Of a stretch of DNA of 64,000 nucleotides, positions 59,560-64,000 are shown one piece after another. The stretch's first letter is position 1. Each line of letters opens with the position of its first letter. This DNA is from Polycyclovorans sp. GTDB lineage: Bacteria; Pseudomonadota; Gammaproteobacteria; Nevskiales; Nevskiaceae. The stretch is taken from the NCBI GenBank assembly GCA_002706265.1, contig PAKU01000032.1, forward strand, positions 1 through 64,000. The letters are read 5' to 3'. The notes beneath the pieces were generated by a model that was given only the letters and a program-made list of their open reading frames with translations, ran no database searches and had not been told where the DNA came from. Made by a program: the position numbers and the translations under genes.

Positions 59560-62500
59560 ATGAAACGCATTTTGATCAATGCAACCCAACGCGAAGAACT
59601 CCGGGTTGCCATTGTTGATGGACAGAAACTCCAAGATCTCGATATCGAGACCGCCAGCCGGGAACAAAAAAAAGGGAATATCTACAAAGGCCGAATTACC
59701 CGCGTTGAACCGTCACTTGAAGCCTGTTTTGTCGAATACGGCGGCGAACGCCACGGCTTTCTGCCGCTGAAAGAGGTCGCACCCGGCTTTTACAACGGTG
59801 ACAAGTCCAAGCTCCGCGAGGGGCTGGAAGTCATTGTTCAGGTCGAAAAAGAAGAACGCGGCAACAAAGGCGCTGCGCTGACCACCTATGTCAGCCTCGC
59901 CGGGCGCTATCTGGTGCTGATGCCCAATAACCCGAAAGCGGGCGGCGTGTCGCGGCGTGCCGAGGGTGACGAGCGCGAGGAGGCCAAGGCCGCCCTCGAT
60001 GCCCTGAACCTGCCCGATGGCATGGGCCTGATCATTCGATCGAATGGCATCGGGCGCAGCGTCGAAGAACTGCAATGGGACCTCGACCATCGCGTCGCGT
60101 ACTGGACGGCCATTACCGAAGCCGCGGCCAATAAAAACGCGCCATTCCTGATCTTCCAGGAAAACAATATTCTGCTGCGGGCGCTGCGCGATTATCTGCG
60201 CGCCGACATCAATGAAGTCGTGATTGACAACGAAGAAATCTTCATTGCCGCGCGCGAGCAGATGCAGTTTTCCATGCCGAATGACCTGGATAAACTCAAG
60301 CTTTATTCTGAAGAGATGCCGCTGTTTTCGCGCTATCAGATTGAAAGCCAGATTGAATCGGCCCATGAGCGCGAAGTAAGGCTGCCCTCTGGCGGCTCGA
60401 TTGTCATCGACCGCACTGAAGCGCTCACCGCCATCGACATCAACTCGGCGCGTGCCACCGGCGGCGGCAACATCGAAGAAACGGCGCTCAACACCAACCT
60501 CGAAGCCGCTGAAGAAATTGCCCGCCAGATGCGCCTGCGCGACCTTGGCGGCTTGGTTGTGATCGATTTCATCGACATGAACAGCAGCAAGAATCAACGC
60601 GACGTCGAAAAGCGCCTGGAGCAATCCACCGAGGCCGACCGCGCGCGCATCCAACTGGGTCGCATTTCGCGCTTCGTCCTGCTGGAGCTGTCGCGCCAGC
60701 GGCTGCGTCCCAGCCTCGGCGAGCACGCCCAGCACGCCTGCCCGCGCTGCGAAGGCCGAGGCCAGATCCGTTCGGTCGAATCCACCGGCCTGTCGGTGCT
60801 GCGCCTGATCGAAGAAGAGGCGATGAAGGACCGCACCGCTCGGGTCATCGTGCAGTTGCCGGTGGATGCCGGCACCTTCCTGCTCAACGAAAAACGCGCG
60901 GTGATTCGCGAAATCGAAGCCCGCAACCGCGTGCAGGTCACCATCGTGCCCAACGCGACCCTGCAGACACCGCACTTCGAGATCAAGCGCGTGCGCGGGG
61001 ACCATCTCAACCTCGAAGACAACGCCTCGATCAGCTACTTCCTGGCGCGTAATTTCGACACCACCAAGGACCATTCCGAGGCGCAGGCCCCGGTGCGCCC
61101 GGCCCCCCGGCCCGCAGTGGCGCAGATCGCGCCCAGCGCACCGCCGCCGGCCGCGCCGGCTGCGGCGGCTGCGGCGGCCGAGGCACTGCAGCCGGTGGTC
61201 AAGGCCGCCGACACCACGGTGGCATCGGCCACACTCGGCAGTCTGATCCTGCAGTTTCTGCGGTGGCTGGGGCTGGGTGCCAAGGCAAGGCCGGTGGCGG
61301 TCGAGCCCCCTCCGCAACCCGCGCAGCGCAGCCGCACCGAGGACGATGCGCGCGGCAATCGACGTCGCGAGCGCGGCGGCCGCAACAGTGCGCGGCGCGG
61401 CGCGCGGGGTGGCGATGGCCGTCCCGAAGAGCGCAACGAGCCCCGCGGGCGCCGCGATCAGCCCCAGCCGGCCCAGCCGCGGGTGGCCGCCGCCGCCGCG
61501 ACGCCGACCCAAGACAGCGAACGTGGCAGCAAAGAGGTCGATCGCAACGCCGCCGCCAACCCGGCCTCGGAAGGTCGCAGCGAGGGTCGCAGCGGCCGGC
61601 GCCGCAGCCGGGGCGGTCGGGGACGCAGCCGCGCCTCGTCCGGCAGCGGGCAGGACAGCAGCAGCAGCGCCGAGAACCTGAGCGTCGCGAGCACAACCGC
61701 AGCCGCGGCCACGGTCACGGCGGCTGAGGCCACGCACGCGCAGACCGCTGAATCTGAGGCGCTGCCCGACACCCTGGTCATGAAGCCGGTGGATGCCGGC
61801 GCGGCGGCCGCAACGCCTGCCCCAGCGCCCGCCTCTGCCGCGCCGTCCCGCGAGGCGGTCGCACGCGACGAGGACGACGACACTGAGACGTTCGCAGACG
61901 AGGACGACGACGCTGCGCGCGACGACAGCACCGACGACAGCACCGACGATCCTGAATCGGGCGCGCCGAAGGGCCCGCGCAACCGTCGGAATCGCCGTGG
62001 ACGCGGTCGGGGTCGCAACAAGGCCGCTGGCACGGTCAATGACCCCGCAGCGGCGGCGGTGACATCCGACAGCGACGTGGCCGCGCCGGCCCCTTCCGAG
62101 AAGAGCGCCGAGACCGAAACAGAGATCGAGACGCCAGTGGTCGTGGCCGCAAGCGCTGCGGTCAGTGAAGTCGCCGCCGCCGATGCCGATGCGGCACCGG
62201 TCGTGGTCCAAGTTCCTTCTGTGACCCCGGCGGCGGAGGCTTCACCCGCGCCACCCGCCGCCGAGGTCGAAGCGACACCGGTTGCGGCCGCAGAGCCGGA
62301 CGCGTCGAACCCCATCATCGCGCCTGTTGAAGTGACCGCCACGGCCCCGGCCGTACCCGAGGACGAGGCCGATGGCGAACGCGCGGCCACGCCGCTGGCG
62401 TCGCCCGATGCGATCGATGCGACGCAGACCGACAGCGACGCCGAAGTTCCTGCACCGGCACCGGCACCGGAACCGGTACCGAACGGCGCAACCTCGACGG

Positions 62501-62745
62501 CTGAAGACGCGGGTGTCGCGGCAGCGGCCAAACCTGCAGACGCGCAGACCGACGCCGCCCCGGCGCCCGAACCCCTGCTTGGCAACGGCCAGCCGGTACG
62601 CGAGGCACCGGCCACGCGGGCCACGGCCCCGGCGTCGGACTACATCAAACGCTTCAGCCCCCAGGCGCCCCCCGAAGCCGCCGAGGTGGCCGACGCTGCT
62701 GCTGCTGCTGCGCCTCAGGAGGCCGCCACGCGCGATCACCCGTGA
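59560..62745 (+). CDS. rne: Ribonuclease E
   Basis: The ATG at 59560 opens [22 protein letters not shown], the family start; upstream in-frame codons are not conserved. The 1061-residue endonuclease has an S1 domain (about residues 38-120), the DNase I-like catalytic part with [13 protein letters not shown] and [13 protein letters not shown] carrying the catalytic Asp residues, and the Zn-link CPRCEGRGQ (about 398-406). The C-terminal half is low complexity: an Arg-rich block (about 600-700, RNA binding), acidic repeats (about 775-800), a second Arg/Gly block ([14 protein letters not shown]), then Ala/Pro/Val-rich sequence. It is the degradosome scaffold; the C-terminal segment [12 protein letters not shown] end is poorly conserved. 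Confidence 0.95.
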   Translation: MKRILINATQREELRVAIVDGQKLQDLDIETASREQKKGNIYKGRITRVEPSLEACFVEYGGERHGFLPLKEVAPGFYNGDKSKLREGLEVIVQVEKEERGNKGAALTTYVSLAGRYLVLMPNNPKAGGVSRRAEGDEREEAKAALDALNLPDGMGLIIRSNGIGRSVEELQWDLDHRVAYWTAITEAAANKNAPFLIFQENNILLRALRDYLRADINEVVIDNEEIFIAAREQMQFSMPNDLDKLKLYSEEMPLFSRYQIESQIESAHEREVRLPSGGSIVIDRTEALTAIDINSARATGGGNIEETALNTNLEAAEEIARQMRLRDLGGLVVIDFIDMNSSKNQRDVEKRLEQSTEADRARIQLGRISRFVLLELSRQRLRPSLGEHAQHACPRCEGRGQIRSVESTGLSVLRLIEEEAMKDRTARVIVQLPVDAGTFLLNEKRAVIREIEARNRVQVTIVPNATLQTPHFEIKRVRGDHLNLEDNASISYFLARNFDTTKDHSEAQAPVRPAPRPAVAQIAPSAPPPAAPAAAAAAAEALQPVVKAADTTVASATLGSLILQFLRWLGLGAKARPVAVEPPPQPAQRSRTEDDARGNRRRERGGRNSARRGARGGDGRPEERNEPRGRRDQPQPAQPRVAAAAATPTQDSERGSKEVDRNAAANPASEGRSEGRSGRRRSRGGRGRSRASSGSGQDSSSSAENLSVASTTAAAATVTAAEATHAQTAESEALPDTLVMKPVDAGAAAATPAPAPASAAPSREAVARDEDDDTETFADEDDDAARDDSTDDSTDDPESGAPKGPRNRRNRRGRGRGRNKAAGTVNDPAAAAVTSDSDVAAPAPSEKSAETETEIETPVVVAASAAVSEVAAADADAAPVVVQVPSVTPAAEASPAPPAAEVEATPVAAAEPDASNPIIAPVEVTATAPAVPEDEADGERAATPLASPDAIDATQTDSDAEVPAPAPAPEPVPNGATSTAEDAGVAAAAKPADAQTDAAPAPEPLLGNGQPVREAPATRATAPASDYIKRFSPQAPPEAAEVADAAAAAAPQEAATRDHP

Positions 62746-62803
62746 GGGGCGGCGGGCACCGCGCCGCTGGGCTTCGGTTTTGACCTCCGCTGCAACTTTC
62801 ACC

Positions 62804-62833
62804 AGGCAGGGCGCTCTATGGCCCTGCCTTTTT
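62804..62833 (+). terminator. Intrinsic terminator after rne
   Basis: AGGCAGGGC (62804-62812) pairs perfectly with GCCCTGCCT (62821-62829) around an 8-nt loop and runs into TTTTT. It separates rne from the efflux-adaptor gene. Confidence 0.9.
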
Positions 62834-62858
62834 CGTGCATCCGGTGACCTTTGAGCCC

Positions 62859-64000
62859 ATGAGTATTTCTACTTCGGTTTGGCCCCGCCGTGTCGGGCTG
62901 TTGCTGGTCGTGCTCGGGCTGGCCTGGTGGGGGTTCACCGCGCTGCGCGCCGAACCGGAGGCCGGGCCGGTCTTCACCACCGCCACCATCGACCGCGGTG
63001 ACCTGGCCCTCACGGTGGCGGCCACCGGCACCCTGTCGGCGCTGGTCACGGTTGAAATTGGCAGCCAGGTCAGCGGGCGTATCGCCTCGCTGCACGCCGA
63101 TTTCAACAGCGAGGTGAAGGAGGGCGATCTGATCGCCCGCATCGACCCTTCGCTGTTCGAAGCGGCCGTGCAGCGTGCGCGAGCCAACCTGGCCGTGGCC
63201 CAGGCCAATGTCGCGCGTGCGCGCATTCAGCTCACCGAAGCCCAGCGTCTTGAGCGCCGCATCAGCGCACTCACCGAGCGCAAACTGGTGTCGGAAAGCG
63301 AGCTCGACACCGCCAGGGCGCAAGTCGCCACCACCCGCGCCGACCTGCGCTCTGCCGAAGCCAGCGTGCAGCAGACCCGGGCGTCACTGGTCGAAGCCGA
63401 GGCCAATCTGCGTTTCACCAACATCGTGTCGCCCACCGACGGCATCGTCCTCTCGCGCGCGGTCAATGTTGGTCAAACCGTGGCGGCGTCGTTGCAGGCC
63501 CCGGTGCTGTTCACCCTGGCCCAGGACCTGCGCGACATGCAGGTCGTGGCGGCCATTTCGGAGGCCGACATCGGCCAGCTTGAAGAAGGCCAGCAGGTCA
63601 GCTTCACCGTGGACGCCTTCCCCAACGAACCGTTCGAGGGCACGCTGCGGCAGATTCGCAACGCCGCCAATGTGTTGCAGAACGTCGTCACCTTCGACGC
63701 GGTGATCGATGTCGACAACCCCGAGCTCAAGCTGCGTCCGGGCATGACGGCCAATGTCAGCATCCTGATTGCCGAAGAACAGGACGCGGTGCGCATCCCC
63801 AATGCCGCCCTGCGTTTCCGCCCGCCCGGCGCCACCCCAGCCGCGCGCAAACGGGGCAGCGGCGTGGTCTGGACGCTGTCACCTACAGGCGAGCCGGAAG
63901 CCCGTGCCGTGCAGCTCGGCCTCAACGACGGGCAGTACACCGAATGGCGGGGCGACGATGCCGAACCGGGCCTGGAGGTGCTGGTCGGCCGGGCCGACGA
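62859..64000 (+). CDS. HlyD/MacA-type periplasmic efflux adaptor, 3' end outside window
   Basis: The ATG at 62859 lies 26 bases past the rne terminator; the reading frame is open to the window edge, so at least 380 residues are present. It has an N-terminal membrane anchor (RVGLLLVVLGLAWWGF), a lipoyl-like half (VEIGSQVSGRIASLHADFNSEVKEGDLIARID), a long coiled-coil hairpin (about residues 105-200), the second lipoyl half (VSPTDGIVLSRAVNVGQTV) and a beta-barrel. This is the layout of MacA, which joins the ABC transporter MacB to TolC. A macB-like gene would be expected just beyond 64000. Confidence 0.85.
   Translation, partial: MSISTSVWPRRVGLLLVVLGLAWWGFTALRAEPEAGPVFTTATIDRGDLALTVAATGTLSALVTVEIGSQVSGRIASLHADFNSEVKEGDLIARIDPSLFEAAVQRARANLAVAQANVARARIQLTEAQRLERRISALTERKLVSESELDTARAQVATTRADLRSAEASVQQTRASLVEAEANLRFTNIVSPTDGIVLSRAVNVGQTVAASLQAPVLFTLAQDLRDMQVVAAISEADIGQLEEGQQVSFTVDAFPNEPFEGTLRQIRNAANVLQNVVTFDAVIDVDNPELKLRPGMTANVSILIAEEQDAVRIPNAALRFRPPGATPAARKRGSGVVWTLSPTGEPEARAVQLGLNDGQYTEWRGDDAEPGLEVLVGRAD

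Noticed and set aside
59713..62211. 832-residue open frame opposite rne
   Set aside because: Composition follows from the reverse complement of rne codons; no start context or domain.
1..64000. CRISPR arrays, tRNA or rRNA genes, prophage, conjugation or classical defence genes
   Set aside because: None was seen: no regularly spaced repeats, no tRNA cloverleaf noticed by eye, and no recognisable phage or restriction proteins. A tRNA search program would be decisive for missed tRNAs.

Overview
The window is about 64 kb of high-GC DNA (roughly two-thirds G+C by eye) with long codon-biased genes. It is best read as a chromosomal segment of a gammaproteobacterium. The gene orders yceD-rpmF-plsX, lgt-thyA-folA and rluC/rne, the split glycine-cleavage P protein (gcvPA/gcvPB) and a tandem glycine riboswitch fit that. 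The Baeyer-Villiger monooxygenase, acyl-CoA-binding protein and alcohol dehydrogenase would suit a marine or hydrocarbon-associated lineage such as Nevskiales/Salinisphaerales, but that placement is inference only.

The first half (1-32.6 kb) is a nitrogen-acquisition island. It holds: (i) 164-3557, a DUF3034 envelope protein, an exported truncated haemoglobin, an FMN-binding exported protein and a PepSY membrane protein; (ii) 3815-10931, an eight-gene run with a NirB-like FAD/[2Fe-2S]/membrane fusion, an 11-haem-site cytochrome c, two haem lipoproteins, a globin, a PAS histidine kinase with NarL-type regulator, and a small membrane protein; (iii) 11049-15355, a DJ-1/PfpI protein and cyanate transport plus cyanase (cynABD-cynS); (iv) 15549-20684, a porin and nrtABD nitrate uptake; (v) 20736-21602, a HemD-like protein; (vi) on the minus strand, narK-nirB-nirD/FAD fusion-nasA; (vii) the regulators nasT (ANTAR antiterminator) and nasS (nitrate sensor).

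The main discovery is regulatory. Five leaders (17-86, 3724-3799, 15441-15524, 17210-17310 and minus strand 30702-30776) carry the two-hexaloop signature of ANTAR-target RNAs, with A at loop position 1 and G at position 4 in all ten loops. Four lead into an intrinsic terminator that overlaps the second hairpin. The fifth, before narK, lacks a terminator and seems able to hide the Shine-Dalgarno sequence instead. Four of the five are preceded by sigma-54-like -24/-12 elements. This places the uncharacterised multihaem operon and the DUF3034 gene in the same NasT/NasS nitrate regulon as nitrate assimilation. It makes 3815-8619 the best candidate for an undescribed nitrate-induced redox system running from NAD(P)H through FAD, [2Fe-2S] and a membrane haem to periplasmic multihaem proteins.

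The second half (32.6-64 kb) is mostly housekeeping: acs, a Fur-box-linked small membrane gene, a glycine-rich lipoprotein, a 7TMR-DISM two-component system with an extra HTH-only gene, a sterol-desaturase-family protein, an ADH/thioesterase/ACBP group, lgt-thyA-folA, rlmI, a PfkB kinase, the riboswitch-controlled gcvT-gcvH-gcvPA-tpx-gcvPB operon, a Baeyer-Villiger monooxygenase, plsX-rpmF-yceD, maf, a HAD phosphatase, rluC, rne, and the start of a MacA/HlyD-type efflux adaptor cut by the window edge. A REP-associated transposase with three REP units lies at 21.7-22.5 kb. I saw no tRNA, rRNA, CRISPR array, prophage or IS element.
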